Shown: positions 25,433 to 34,232 of the stretch, piece after piece
Layout of the letters: each line of letters starts with the position of its first letter
Numbering within the stretch: the stretch's first letter is position 1
Assembly (NCBI GenBank): GCA_040219575.1
Contig: JAVJSD010000064.1
Span: forward strand, 136,725 to 200,724
DNA: 64,000 bases
Reading direction: 5' to 3'
From: JAVJSD01 sp040219575
Lineage (GTDB): Bacteria; Planctomycetota; Planctomycetia; Pirellulales; Pirellulaceae
Notes under the pieces: model-generated
Seen by the model: only the letters and a program-made list of their open reading frames with translations
Database searches by the model: none
Told to the model about the DNA's origin: nothing
Translations under genes and position numbers: made by a program

Positions 25433-26866
25433 ATGAGAATGCTTTCCATCGCCTTCGCACTCCTCCTCGTCGCCTTGCCATCATTTGCTGCGACTGCGGA
25501 GCCAAAGCCGAAAACCAACTTCGTCTTCTTCCTGGTCGACGATCTTGGTTGGGCCGACGTCGGCCGTTTCGGCGCCCAGTTTTACGAAACGCCGAACATC
25601 GACGCCCTGTCCGCCTCCGGCATGCGGTTCACCAATGGCTACGCCGCCTGCCCCGTCTGTTCGCCGACGCGGGCCAGCATCATGACCGGCCGGCATCCCG
25701 TGCGGGTCGACATCACCGACTGGATTCCCGGCCAGAACGCCACGGGCCGCAAAGGAACCAAGTTCCAACACGTCGCCGATCGCGACAATCTGGCGCTCGA
25801 AGAAACGACGATCGCCGAGGCGCTGAAAGAACACGGCTACCAGACCTTCTTCGCCGGCAAGTGGCATCTGGGCGGCCAAGGCCACTGGCCGACCGACCAG
25901 GGCTTCGACATCAACATCGGCGGCTGCGATCGCGGTTCTCCTCCCGGTGGATACTACGCGCCTTGGAACAACCCGAACCTAAAGGCCGAGAAGGAAGACG
26001 AGTACCTTACGGAGCGGCTGACCGAAGAGTCAATCAAGTTTCTCGACGAGCGTGACAAGGACAAGCCGTTCTTGCTGTACCTGTCGTACTACAACGTCCA
26101 CACGCCGATCACGCCCTACAAGAAGCGGATCGAGCACTTCACGTCGAAGGCGAATGAAATGTTCGATTCGCCCACGCCCGCGATCACCGAACACGACGGA
26201 CAGTCGCGGGCCCGACAGGACAATCCGCAATACGCCTCGATGATCGCCGCCGTCGACCGCAGCGTGGGCGAAGTCCTCATCGAACTCGTATCGCTCGGCC
26301 TGGGCGACGACACGGTGGTGTTCTTCTTCTCCGACAACGGCGGGCTGTGCACCAAGCCGACGCCGGGGCCGACTTCGAATCTGCCGCTGCGGGCCGGCAA
26401 GGGCTGGCTGTATGAAGGGGGCGTCCGCGAGCCGATGATCGTCCGCGCGCCCGGCGTCACCGAACCCGGCAGCGTGTGCGATACGCCCGTGGTAAGCATG
26501 GATTTTTTTCCCACGATGCTTGAACTGGCCGGATTGCCCGCCATGCCGAAACAGCACGCCGACGGCGTCAGCATCACGCCGCTGCTGGCCGGAAAGCAGG
26601 ATGCCTTGAAGGATCGCACGTTCTACTGGCACTACCCACATTATCACGGTTCGACTTGGAAGCCCGGCGCCTCGATCCGCGACGGCGATTGGAAGTTGAT
26701 CGAGTTCTACCATGACGACGACGTCGAACTGTACAACCTGGCGGACGATCCGGGCGAGCAACACGACCTGAGCCAACCGAATCCCGCCAAGGCCAAAGAA
26801 CTGCTCGCCAAACTGCACGCCTGGCAGAAGCAACTCGGCGCCAAAATGCCGCAGCCCGTCAACTGA
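25433..26866 (+). CDS. Secreted sulfatase
   Basis: 477-residue type I sulfatase. Signal peptide MRMLSIAFALLLVALPSFAATA; then FVFFLVDDLGWADVG (metal site), CPVCSPTRASIMTGRHP with the formylglycine Cys at residue 76, FAGKWHLGGQGHWP, LYLSYYNVHTPI and FFFSDNGGL. The region with FYWHYPHYHGSTWKPG is common in planctomycete sulfatases and may reflect aryl- or glycosaminoglycan sulfatase relatives; the substrate is not determinable. TGAGGAG lies 11 bases before ATG 25433. Followed by a GTAGGGCAGG palindrome two bases after the stop. Confidence 0.95.
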   Translation: MRMLSIAFALLLVALPSFAATAEPKPKTNFVFFLVDDLGWADVGRFGAQFYETPNIDALSASGMRFTNGYAACPVCSPTRASIMTGRHPVRVDITDWIPGQNATGRKGTKFQHVADRDNLALEETTIAEALKEHGYQTFFAGKWHLGGQGHWPTDQGFDINIGGCDRGSPPGGYYAPWNNPNLKAEKEDEYLTERLTEESIKFLDERDKDKPFLLYLSYYNVHTPITPYKKRIEHFTSKANEMFDSPTPAITEHDGQSRARQDNPQYASMIAAVDRSVGEVLIELVSLGLGDDTVVFFFSDNGGLCTKPTPGPTSNLPLRAGKGWLYEGGVREPMIVRAPGVTEPGSVCDTPVVSMDFFPTMLELAGLPAMPKQHADGVSITPLLAGKQDALKDRTFYWHYPHYHGSTWKPGASIRDGDWKLIEFYHDDDVELYNLADDPGEQHDLSQPNPAKAKELLAKLHAWQKQLGAKMPQPVN

Positions 26867-26970
26867 AGTAGGGCAGGCTTCCAGCCTGCCAATCTCGCCA
26901 ATCCAAGGTTGCTATGCCCAAGGATGCTCTACTTTCAACGATTCTGGCAGGCTGGAAGCCTGCCCTACGG
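26867..26970. repeat. Inverted pair of GTAGGGCAGGCTTCCAGCC words
   Basis: GTAGGGCAGGCTTCCAGCC directly follows the sulfatase stop, and its inverse GGCTGGAAGCCTGCCCTAC ends the element at 26969. Each arm is itself partly palindromic. Confidence 0.85.
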
Positions 26971-26990
26971 ACTTCACGCCTGCCAACATA

Positions 26991-27013
26991 CGACGGACGT
27001 CGACGTCCGTCGT
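26991..27013. repeat. GACGGAC palindrome family copy
   Basis: CGACGGACGTC and GACGTCCGTCG form a near-perfect palindrome just before the next gene's start region. Confidence 0.8.
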
Positions 27014-27045
27014 GCATCCTCTGAACCATCCCACCGAAACCCGCC

Positions 27046-28461
27046 ATGCCTGTTGCCTACCGCCTCGTCGCCCTTGTCGCGTCACTGATCGTCACGCCGC
27101 ACCTGCTCGCCGATTCCTGGCCGCAGTTCCGCGGCCCGAACGCCGCCGGTGTTTCGCGCGAAGAGCAACCGCTCCCGGTCGAGATCGGTCCGGAGAAGAA
27201 CGTCGTATGGAAGATAGCACTCGCCAAGGGCCACTCCTCGCCAGTAGTGGCCGCGGGCCGGGTGTTTGTGACGGCGCTCGACGACAAACAACTCGTCACG
27301 ATCGGCCTCGACGCGAAGGACGGACGTGAGCTTTGGCGGCGCGTCGCTCCCTACGACAAGCTCGAATCGGTCCACTCGGTGGGAAGCCCCGCCACGTCGA
27401 GCGTCGCCACCGACGGCGATCGCGTGTACAGCTTCTTCGGCTCCAGCGGACTGTACTGCTACTCGCTCGACGGCGAGCAGATCTGGAGTCGGCGGCTCGG
27501 CCCGTTCAACAACCAGTTCGGCGCAATGTCGTCGCCCGTGCTGGCCGGCGACAAGCTGCTGATGATCCAGGATCACGACACCGGTTCGCACCTCGAAGCG
27601 AGAGACAAACTCTCGGGTGAAGTCTTGTGGCGCGTCGAGCGGCCCAACATGCGGCGCAACTACTCCACGCCCGTCATCTGGGAGGTCGACGGCCGGCGGC
27701 AGGTGGTGGTCTCCGGCACCGCCCATGTGATGGGCTACGATCTGGAGAACGGCGAGTTGCTGTGGCAAGTGGCGGGTATTTGCCGGGTCGTGAGCAATAC
27801 GCCCGTCGTCGGCGAAGACGGTCGGCTGTACGTGGCGGCGACCGGCGGCGGCGAAACGCCCCCTCAACCGTCGTTCGACGAACTGCTGGCCGGAAAGGAC
27901 GCCAACAAGAACGGCGCCCTCGAGGCTGGCGAATTGCCGTCGAGCCCGATCAAGGGATTCTTCGTGCAGTTCGACCGCGATGCGAATGGTTCGCTCGATC
28001 GCGAGGAATACGAAACCATCCGCGAAATCTTCAGCCTCTCGCGGAGCGTGGCGCTGGCGATTCGCCCCGGCGGCCGTGGCGACGTGACCGACACGCACGT
28101 CGAATGGGACTACGACCGTTCGATCTGCCGCAATTCCTCCCCGCTGCTGGCAGGCGGTGTGCTGTTCTTCGTGAAGGACGGCGGCATCCTCACCTCGCTC
28201 GACGCGAAGACCGGCGAGGTGGGCCGGCAGGCGCGGCTCTCGGGCACGGGCAAGTACTTCAGTTCTCCGATCTCGGGCGACGGCAAGGTTTACCTGCTGA
28301 GCGACCGCGGCGAGTTGAGCGTCGTCTCGGCGGAGCTTGACTGGAAGCAACTTGCCGAAGCCGACTTCGGCGAAGACGCATACGCCACGCCCGCTATCTC
28401 CGATGGCAAGATCTACCTCCGCACGGTGGAAAGTATGTACTGCTTCGGCATTGCTGAATAA
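27046..28461 (+). CDS. Secreted PQQ-like beta-propeller protein with EF-hand insertion
   Basis: 471 residues. Signal peptide LVALVASLIVTPHLLA, then SWPQFRGPNAAGVSREEQ and repeated propeller blades (LDAKDGRELWRRVA, LDGEQIWSRRLG, DLENGELLWQVAG, LDAKTGEVGRQARL). Between blades, at about residues 285-325, two EF-hand loops are present, DANKNGALEAGEL and DRDANGSLDREEY, so calcium binding is likely. Typical planctomycete outer-cell protein of unknown substrate; the EF-hand insertion distinguishes it from the plain propeller at 10178-11422. Confidence 0.9.
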   Translation: MPVAYRLVALVASLIVTPHLLADSWPQFRGPNAAGVSREEQPLPVEIGPEKNVVWKIALAKGHSSPVVAAGRVFVTALDDKQLVTIGLDAKDGRELWRRVAPYDKLESVHSVGSPATSSVATDGDRVYSFFGSSGLYCYSLDGEQIWSRRLGPFNNQFGAMSSPVLAGDKLLMIQDHDTGSHLEARDKLSGEVLWRVERPNMRRNYSTPVIWEVDGRRQVVVSGTAHVMGYDLENGELLWQVAGICRVVSNTPVVGEDGRLYVAATGGGETPPQPSFDELLAGKDANKNGALEAGELPSSPIKGFFVQFDRDANGSLDREEYETIREIFSLSRSVALAIRPGGRGDVTDTHVEWDYDRSICRNSSPLLAGGVLFFVKDGGILTSLDAKTGEVGRQARLSGTGKYFSSPISGDGKVYLLSDRGELSVVSAELDWKQLAEADFGEDAYATPAISDGKIYLRTVESMYCFGIAE

Positions 28462-28480
28462 GGGAGTCGCCATGCTCGCC

Positions 28481-28604
28481 GCAGGCCGAAACAAGCCGTG
28501 CGCAGTTCCGGCAGTTCCCAACCGCAGCCTGAACCAAAACTCGCGGACGCCCTTCAACGTTTCCGCGCCCCCTGCCGCAGCGCCCTGCGGTTGTTTCGGC
28601 CTAC
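28481..28604. repeat. Inverted repeat GGCCGAAACAA in the leader of the HEAT gene
   Basis: AGGCCGAAACAAGCCG (28483-28498) and CGGTTGTTTCGGCCT (28588-28602) are inverted. The element lies between two copies of GGAGTCGCCATG (28463-28474 and 28615-28626); the second is the ribosome-binding site and start codon of the next gene. Confidence 0.8.
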
Positions 28605-28623
28605 CCCAAGTGACGGAGTCGCC

Positions 28624-29970
28624 ATGTTCGGTTGGTTCAAACCGTCTTGCCCGGTGGGAACCTGGGAGAAGGCGTGGATCGAGGTTCAGTTCGCCGCGCT
28701 CGTCGAACTCGTTGGATTGCCGCGTCTGCTGGCGGTGGAGATGCTGCTGCCGACGCGGGAGTACTTTCCCGACGCGCTGACTCCTCCGCCGCACGACGCG
28801 AACACATTCCTGGCGAACGTTCGCAACTACCTGCAGCTCGACGTGGGCGATGTCGGCCTGCGGATTCTCGACGAAGAGCGACAGGTGTGGGACGCCACCC
28901 GCGAAGACGTGCTGTGGGACGAACCAGTCGTCCGGATTGCGCAGTCGGCGCTGCACGACGCAGAGGCCTTGGTCTCGGCAATCGCCTGTGAACTGTCGCG
29001 CATCTACCTGGCGCAGCGCGGCGTGTATTCCGAGCGCGACGCCGACGCCCTGTGGGCGGCGGAGTTGTTGGCGGTGGTGCTGGGAGCAGGTGTGTTCGTC
29101 GCCAACGCCGCCATCGTGGAAGAACCCGTCGACTCGACGTCGCTGTGGCGATCGTCGCAGATGCGGCGTCGCGGTTACTTGCCGGCTCGAATGGTCGGAT
29201 ACGCGCTGGCGTTGTTCGCCTGGGCCCGCGAGGAGCGGCCGACATGGTCGACCTACTTGCGGCTCGATGCGGCCTCGGCGGCGCGCGATGGTTGGCGGTA
29301 TCTTCGCAGCACGCGGGACTCCCTCTTCACACCAGGCCTGGCATCCGTTGCGTCGGCGGAACGGCCTATCGACGCGTTGCTCAACGACCTCGCACGAGGC
29401 ACTCCCGCGCGGCGATTGGCGGCCTTGTGGTCGATCGGCGAGCAGGCGGAATCCGCGTCGTCCGCCCATGACGCGGTCATCGCGGGCGCCGGCGATGACG
29501 ACGTCGCGGTGCGCGACGAGGCGCTGCGCGTGTTGACGGTCCTGGGCGTCCAATCATCAGCCGCCGAAGAGGCGGTCTTACGCGGCTTGCGCGACGAAAG
29601 CGAGAGCGTTCGGGCCACGGCCGCCCATGCCGCCGCCTCGCTGTTTCCCGAGAGCAGCGCGCTGATCGAAGAATTATCGTTTCTGCTGGAGGACGAAAGC
29701 GGAGAAGTAACCTGCGGCGCAGCGTTGGCGCTAGGCCGCTACGGACGACGGGCCGCGCCCCATCTCGACCGCATGCTGAACACGCTGAAGCGAGGCATCG
29801 TCACCTGCCACGAGCCGATCACCGCCGCCGCCTGCGGCGCGCTGCTCGCCATCGCCGCCGATCCCACCCTTTGCATCTGCCAGCGGTTCGGCGAAGACCC
29901 GGAAATGCTCGACACGGCGATTCGCGAACTGCGGAAGTATGGCCCGAGCGACGAACCTGCGATAGATTGA
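28624..29970 (+). CDS. HEAT-repeat-like cytoplasmic protein of unknown function
   Basis: 448 residues, no signal peptide. The N-terminal 230 residues (MFGWFKPSCPVGTWEKAWIE...) form a domain with ACELSRIYLAQRGVY and a helical hydrophobic part (AELLAVVLGAGVFVANAAIV). From about residue 245 on, helical repeats of the HEAT type appear: RRLAALWSIGEQAE, VRDEALRVLTVLG, VRATAAHAAASLF, VTCGAALALGRYG. It probably acts as a protein-binding scaffold. GGAG lies five bases before ATG 28624. The following gene starts 62 bp downstream. Confidence 0.75.
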   Translation: MFGWFKPSCPVGTWEKAWIEVQFAALVELVGLPRLLAVEMLLPTREYFPDALTPPPHDANTFLANVRNYLQLDVGDVGLRILDEERQVWDATREDVLWDEPVVRIAQSALHDAEALVSAIACELSRIYLAQRGVYSERDADALWAAELLAVVLGAGVFVANAAIVEEPVDSTSLWRSSQMRRRGYLPARMVGYALALFAWAREERPTWSTYLRLDAASAARDGWRYLRSTRDSLFTPGLASVASAERPIDALLNDLARGTPARRLAALWSIGEQAESASSAHDAVIAGAGDDDVAVRDEALRVLTVLGVQSSAAEEAVLRGLRDESESVRATAAHAAASLFPESSALIEELSFLLEDESGEVTCGAALALGRYGRRAAPHLDRMLNTLKRGIVTCHEPITAAACGALLAIAADPTLCICQRFGEDPEMLDTAIRELRKYGPSDEPAID

Positions 29971-30032
29971 GCAGAGCGGGAGCCTCGACTCCAACCTTCG
30001 CGACGTGCAGCACACTCCCAGGCGGGGACACC

Positions 30033-31016
30033 TTGGACGCGTTCGATCCGTATTACAAATGGTTGGGCATCCCTCCGGAGGAGCAGCCGCCGAACCACTA
30101 TCGATTACTGGGACTGCGGATCTTCGAGCAGGATAGCGACGTCATCGAATCGGCCGCCGAACAGCGGATGATGTTGTTGCGCAGCCGTCAGAGCGGACCC
30201 AACGCCTCCGCCTGTCAGCGGCTGCTCAACGAAATCGCCGCGGCCATGAACTGCCTGCTCGACCGCGAGACGCGCACGCAATACAACGCCGGCCTGCAAG
30301 GCGACACGAACGAACGCGCCCTTGCGCCGCCCACCTCCGCTCCCGGTTCGGCGATTCCCTTGCCGACTTCGCCCTCGCCCGACTCACAGACGCCCGACTC
30401 ACAGACGCCCAGCTCGCAGTCGGCCAGTTCGCAGTCGGCCGAAGTGTTTGAGGTCGAGCAACCGGTCGCCTCGGCCGCGCCCGCCATCTCACCGCCCGAA
30501 GTATTTCGCTCCAGCCCTCCACCCGTGCCGCCGCCGATTCCGACCGTGGCGGCGCCTCCGCGTGAAACGGACGACGACATCGTCGACGCGGTCGGCGCGG
30601 CGCCGCCGGTCCACTCCTCGTCGCCCGACTCCTGGCACGTGCAAACACCCGACGGCAGCTACTGGGGCCCCGCCTCGCGCGACGAACTGGACGCCTGGGC
30701 GGCGGAAGGCCGCATCGCGCCGGGCAGCTACTTGCTTCCGACGGGATCCGACGAGTGGATCGACGCCGGGCGGATTCTGCACTTGCAGCAAACGGCGACG
30801 CCCGCGCCGCAGCCCTACCAGCACCGGCAACACGGCGGCGGATTCCAGTGCCCCCACTGCGGCGCCCCGGGGCCGCCGCTGGTCCAAAACGTCATCTCCG
30901 GCGCCGGTTGGGCGGTGTTCGTCGTGCTGTTGATCTTCCTCTGTCCGCTCTGTTTTCTTGGCCTGTTGATCACCGAACCGCGACGAAAGTGCTCGCACTG
31001 CGGCTATCCGGTGTAG
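30033..31016 (+). CDS. GYF-domain and zinc-ribbon membrane protein with J-like N-terminus, TTG start
   Basis: 327 residues. Start chosen at TTG 30033 after GGCGGGG, because family members begin DAFDPYYKWLGIPPEEQPP directly; no ATG or GTG suits. The first about 90 residues (NHYRLLGLRIFEQDSDVIES...LLNEIAAAMNCLLDRETRTQ) resemble a J-domain-like planctomycete module. A Pro/Ser-rich linker with a repeated PDSQT/SSQSA unit follows, then a GYF_2 domain (WHVQTPDGSYWGPASRDELD) around residues 210-260. The C-terminus has CPHCG, a transmembrane helix (GAGWAVFVVLLIFLCPLCFL) and CSHCG, so a zinc ribbon split by a helix. Role unknown; likely a membrane-anchored adaptor. Confidence 0.85.
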   Translation: MDAFDPYYKWLGIPPEEQPPNHYRLLGLRIFEQDSDVIESAAEQRMMLLRSRQSGPNASACQRLLNEIAAAMNCLLDRETRTQYNAGLQGDTNERALAPPTSAPGSAIPLPTSPSPDSQTPDSQTPSSQSASSQSAEVFEVEQPVASAAPAISPPEVFRSSPPPVPPPIPTVAAPPRETDDDIVDAVGAAPPVHSSSPDSWHVQTPDGSYWGPASRDELDAWAAEGRIAPGSYLLPTGSDEWIDAGRILHLQQTATPAPQPYQHRQHGGGFQCPHCGAPGPPLVQNVISGAGWAVFVVLLIFLCPLCFLGLLITEPRRKCSHCGYPV

Positions 31017-31115
31017 CGGAAGTCGCCGCGTCGCGTACGATGGACCTGCCGATGATGCGGCTTGTTACCATGAACGGCTCGAATCGCCCCACGGTCCTTA
31101 CCCCCGCCTTCGCCC

Positions 31116-32111
31116 ATGCCGCTGCTCGAAGTTCAAAACCTCGTTAAACACTTTCCCAAACGCGGCGGGCTGCTCAGCCGCGTGATCGCCAAGGTGCACG
31201 CGGTCAACGGCGTCTCGTTTCAGATTGAGCGCGGCGAGACGGTGGGAATCGTGGGCGAGTCCGGTTGCGGAAAGTCGACGCTGGGCAAGACGCTGCTGCG
31301 TCTGATCGAACCCACCTCGGGAAGCATCACGTTCAACGGCCAGCCGATCGAGCGTCTCACGCATCATGGACTGATGCCCTTGCGGCGCGAAATGCAGTTC
31401 ATCTTTCAAGACCCCTATTCGTCGCTGAACCCGCGGTTCACCGCGGGAGGCATGCTCCGCGAAGTGGTCCGCTTCCACAAGATCCGCCCGCCGGAAAAGG
31501 TCGACGCGTTTGTCGATCAGTTGATCGCCAAGGTGGGCCTGCGGCCGGAAGCCCGCAACCGCTACCCGCACGAGTTCTCCGGCGGTCAACGGCAAAGGCT
31601 GAACATCGCCCGGGCGCTGGCCGTCGAGCCGCAGTTCATCGTGGCGGACGAACCGGTCTCGGCGCTCGACGTTTCGATCCAGGCCCAGATTCTGAATCTG
31701 CTGATGGATCTCAAGGACGAATTCCGACTGACGATCCTGTTCATCTCGCACGACCTGAAGGTGGTGCAGCACTTCTGCGACCGGATGCTGGTGATGTACC
31801 TGGGGCACATCGTCGAAGAGCTTCCCTGCGACGACATCCACGGCGAGGCGAAGCACCCCTACACGCAGGCGCTGCTGGGGGCGAATCCGATCAACGATCC
31901 TTCCGAACGACACGAATTGACCGTGCTGGAAGGGGAAGTTCCCAGTCCGTACGACCCGCCGCCCGGCTGCCCCTTCACGACGCGCTGCCCGCTGGTCGAG
32001 CCGCGCTGTCACGAGCAAATGCCGCCGCTCGAGCCGCTCAGCAAGCGGCACCACTTGGCGTGCTGGCCGGTGATGGAGAGGGAGCGGGCCGTGGAGGCGG
32101 AGGTGAAATGA
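31116..32111 (+). CDS. Oligopeptide/dipeptide-type ABC transporter ATP-binding protein
   Basis: 331-residue cytoplasmic ATPase of the OppF/DppF kind. Walker A GESGCGKST (residues 48-56), Q-loop FIFQDPYSSLNPR, signature FSGGQRQRLNIARAL, Walker B FIVADEPVSALD and switch His in LFISHDLKVVQ. The C-terminal oligo_HPY extension ends with PPGCPFTTRCP and CHEQMPP, Cys-containing signatures of this subfamily. No permease, binding protein or second ATPase lies beside it, so the other subunits must be elsewhere or it has been adopted by another system. Converges on the C45-type gene. Confidence 0.93.
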   Translation: MPLLEVQNLVKHFPKRGGLLSRVIAKVHAVNGVSFQIERGETVGIVGESGCGKSTLGKTLLRLIEPTSGSITFNGQPIERLTHHGLMPLRREMQFIFQDPYSSLNPRFTAGGMLREVVRFHKIRPPEKVDAFVDQLIAKVGLRPEARNRYPHEFSGGQRQRLNIARALAVEPQFIVADEPVSALDVSIQAQILNLLMDLKDEFRLTILFISHDLKVVQHFCDRMLVMYLGHIVEELPCDDIHGEAKHPYTQALLGANPINDPSERHELTVLEGEVPSPYDPPPGCPFTTRCPLVEPRCHEQMPPLEPLSKRHHLACWPVMERERAVEAEVK

Positions 32112-32145
32112 ACGCGACGGGACACGCCGACGGAACGCGTTTCCT

Positions 32146-32248
32146 AAATGACCAATGACCAAGCACCAATGACCAATGGAGGCGTTTGACCTCTAAGTTA
32201 GTGCGCCGCTCTTCACATTGGACATTGGACATTGGTCTTTGGTCATTT
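32146..32248. repeat. Inverted repeat, AATGACCAATGACCAA family, between convergent genes
   Basis: AAATGACCAATGACCAAGC (32146) pairs with words ending GGTCTTTGGTCATTT (32248) over about 33 bp with a few mismatches. The loop contains GGCG...CGCC. It fills the 174-bp junction between the ABC ATPase stop (32111) and the C45 hydrolase stop (32286). A second copy is at 44279-44454; both right arms end in GGTCATTTGGAGTTGAC. Confidence 0.85.
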
Positions 32249-32285
32249 GGAGTTGACCCAGCAGCGCATCACCGCGCCCCGCCGC

Positions 32286-33422
32286 TCAACGACCCGCCAG
32301 CAGCGGCTCAAGGTCGATCTCCACCATCGGCAGCGCCGACGTCGGCGGCTTGCCGAGCGCGAGATGCAACTTGAGCGACACCGGTTCGAAGATCATCGTC
32401 TGCAGCGTCGATTCCCCCTGATTGACCGCGTGCATGGCCCGCTTCACGTCGGCGACGGAGTGCTTCTTGTCTCGGTCGAGTCGTGAGAAAACATCGAACC
32501 GCCAACAGCTCTTGTCGCGGGCCAGCGACTCCGTGCGGAAGTGGTTGGTGCAGGGAAGCAAGCCGTCGGCGGTACGGCGGACCTCGACCGACTTGGGAGT
32601 GATCTCGAGGATCGCGCCTCCCTTGCGGTCACACACCGCCAGGTTCATCCAGGTGGTGCGCTTCACGCCGCGCATCAGCTTCACGGCCTGTTCGACGGTC
32701 TCGCACTCCTCCAGAATGCGGCGATAGCTGAAGCCCAGCGGCACGCCCTCCGGATTGAAGATCTGCGATCCGTCTTTCGAGGCGTACACGTCGAGGGTGG
32801 CCACGGCCAGGCCCTTCTCGTTCATCCCGGAGATCACCGTCACCAGGCCGGGATACCCGATCGAGGCGAACGCGAACTTCCCCTTGGGGCGATAGATCGT
32901 CAGCAGGTTGTACTTGTCGACCACCCCGAACGAGTCGAAGTCGAAATTTCGGCCGAAGATCGGTCCACCCGCCGCGCTATTCTGGGGATCGACGATCAGG
33001 GCCGAACAACCGCCGATCCGCCTTAGTTCGATCATCGTGTTGGCCACCGACAGCGTTCCCTCGTCGATGCCGGACTGCCGCACGGTCGCCGCGAACTCCG
33101 CCTGGTGATCGCGCGGGGCGTGCCGCATCAGCGAACGGCCCGCGGCGGTGATCAAGGGCCAGGCGGCCTCCGCCCCGTGCCGCAACATGACGCGCTTGGG
33201 CATGTCGGCCAGCGGCGCGATCGCCTCCTTGGTAAGTTCTCCCGTGGCGGCCCCGATCTCTTCCGGCGTTCCCTCCACGATCAGCACCGGCACGCCCTCG
33301 ATGTAGCGCAGTTGGCCGTTGCCGAATCGGCCTTCCCGAAAGGTCTTCTCGGCGGCGCTGAGCGACGCCAGGGGAAGCAGCGCGACCAGCGCCAGCGCGC
33401 CGCAGGACAGGGGGGTGCTCAT
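32286..33422 (-). CDS. Secreted C45-type (acyl-CoA:6-APA acyltransferase-like) Ntn-hydrolase
   Basis: 378 residues. Signal peptide LSCGALALVALLPLASLSAA; body with the Ntn-hydrolase nucleophile region RRIGGCSALIVD (Cys139), GPIFGRNFDF and NEKGLAVATLD. In this superfamily the Cys becomes N-terminal after self-cleavage before it and hydrolyses amide bonds (penicillin-type amidases, choloylglycine hydrolases). Substrate here is unknown. Length fits C45 proteins in planctomycetes. Single gene, converging with the ABC ATPase. Confidence 0.85.
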   Translation of the reverse strand: MSTPLSCGALALVALLPLASLSAAEKTFREGRFGNGQLRYIEGVPVLIVEGTPEEIGAATGELTKEAIAPLADMPKRVMLRHGAEAAWPLITAAGRSLMRHAPRDHQAEFAATVRQSGIDEGTLSVANTMIELRRIGGCSALIVDPQNSAAGGPIFGRNFDFDSFGVVDKYNLLTIYRPKGKFAFASIGYPGLVTVISGMNEKGLAVATLDVYASKDGSQIFNPEGVPLGFSYRRILEECETVEQAVKLMRGVKRTTWMNLAVCDRKGGAILEITPKSVEVRRTADGLLPCTNHFRTESLARDKSCWRFDVFSRLDRDKKHSVADVKRAMHAVNQGESTLQTMIFEPVSLKLHLALGKPPTSALPMVEIDLEPLLAGR

Positions 33423-33731
33423 GGTTTCTCTCTGTTCTCAAAGGGGACGACATTCCGCGGCCCGAGCCAGGCCGCTCGTATCAGTATGGCCGGTTGTGGC
33501 GGTTGTGACCACAAGCCGGGCGTGCGGTTCCGGCGTCCGTCGCCGCGCCCGTCAACTTGCCCCAGCAAACCAGGCCGTTCGATCCGGTCCCTTTGCCATA
33601 ACCTATCATCTTTCCCAGATGTTGCACTTTGACGTCAAAAGGCACCGATGTCTCCTCTTGTCACACAAGCGATCGCCTCCCGCCGTATACCGCGTCGCCC
33701 GAAACGTCCCCTCCTCTTGGAGTGAAGCTCG

Positions 33732-34118
33732 ATGGCCAAGTCGAAAAAGAGCGAAGTCCAGATTGATCGCCGAGGCAAGGCGAGTGAACGTCGCACCGGA
33801 GGCGACCGTCGGAAGAAGAACGAGCCTGTGGCGATTGAGCGTCGCGAGGCCCCCCGCCGCAAGGTGCAGCGGCGCCGCCAGATCGACCCCACGACCTGTG
33901 AGCGCGACTACTCCGATCCAGAGATCGAATTCATGCAAGCGCTCGACGCCTACAAGCGTCGCAGCGGCCGGATGTTTCCCACTTGCAGCGAGATTCTAGA
34001 AGTGATTCGCGACCTGGGCTACGTCCGTATGTGCGACGTCGAGATGGAAGACGCCGTCGATCAAACCAACGCCGAGCCGTCGTCCGAAGAGCCGCAACCG
34101 TCGGAAGCGACCGAGTAA
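33732..34118 (+). CDS. Conserved basic small protein of unknown function
   Basis: 128 residues, soluble. The first 50 residues are strongly basic with a repeated RRG/ERR pattern (DRRGKASERRTGGDRRKKN), suggesting nucleic acid binding. The conserved part is DPEIEFMQALDAYKRRSGRM followed by FPTCSEILEVIRDLGY (about residues 57-93), a pattern I associate with planctomycete proteins of unknown function. The C-terminus is acidic. GGAG precedes ATG 33732. Single gene; converges on thiE with a 114-bp gap lacking obvious repeats. Confidence 0.75.
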   Translation: MAKSKKSEVQIDRRGKASERRTGGDRRKKNEPVAIERREAPRRKVQRRRQIDPTTCERDYSDPEIEFMQALDAYKRRSGRMFPTCSEILEVIRDLGYVRMCDVEMEDAVDQTNAEPSSEEPQPSEATE

Positions 34119-34232
34119 CGCGCACGTTCCTTGGGCGTCCGGGAGCCGCCGGGTTGCTTCCAGCGCCCCGCGGCGGTGCGAAGCGAATCCCCGATTTCGG
34201 CCAGGATGCACTTGGCGGCGACGGCCCGCGAA

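Noticed and set aside
28463..28626. Target-site duplication proving a mobile element
   Set aside because: The 12-base word is flanking but the inverted arms do not reach it, and the same word appears at 25419; kept only as a weak finding.
27082..29553. 823-residue minus frame across two plus genes
   Set aside because: Spans two well supported plus-strand genes and their intergenic repeat; antisense artefact.
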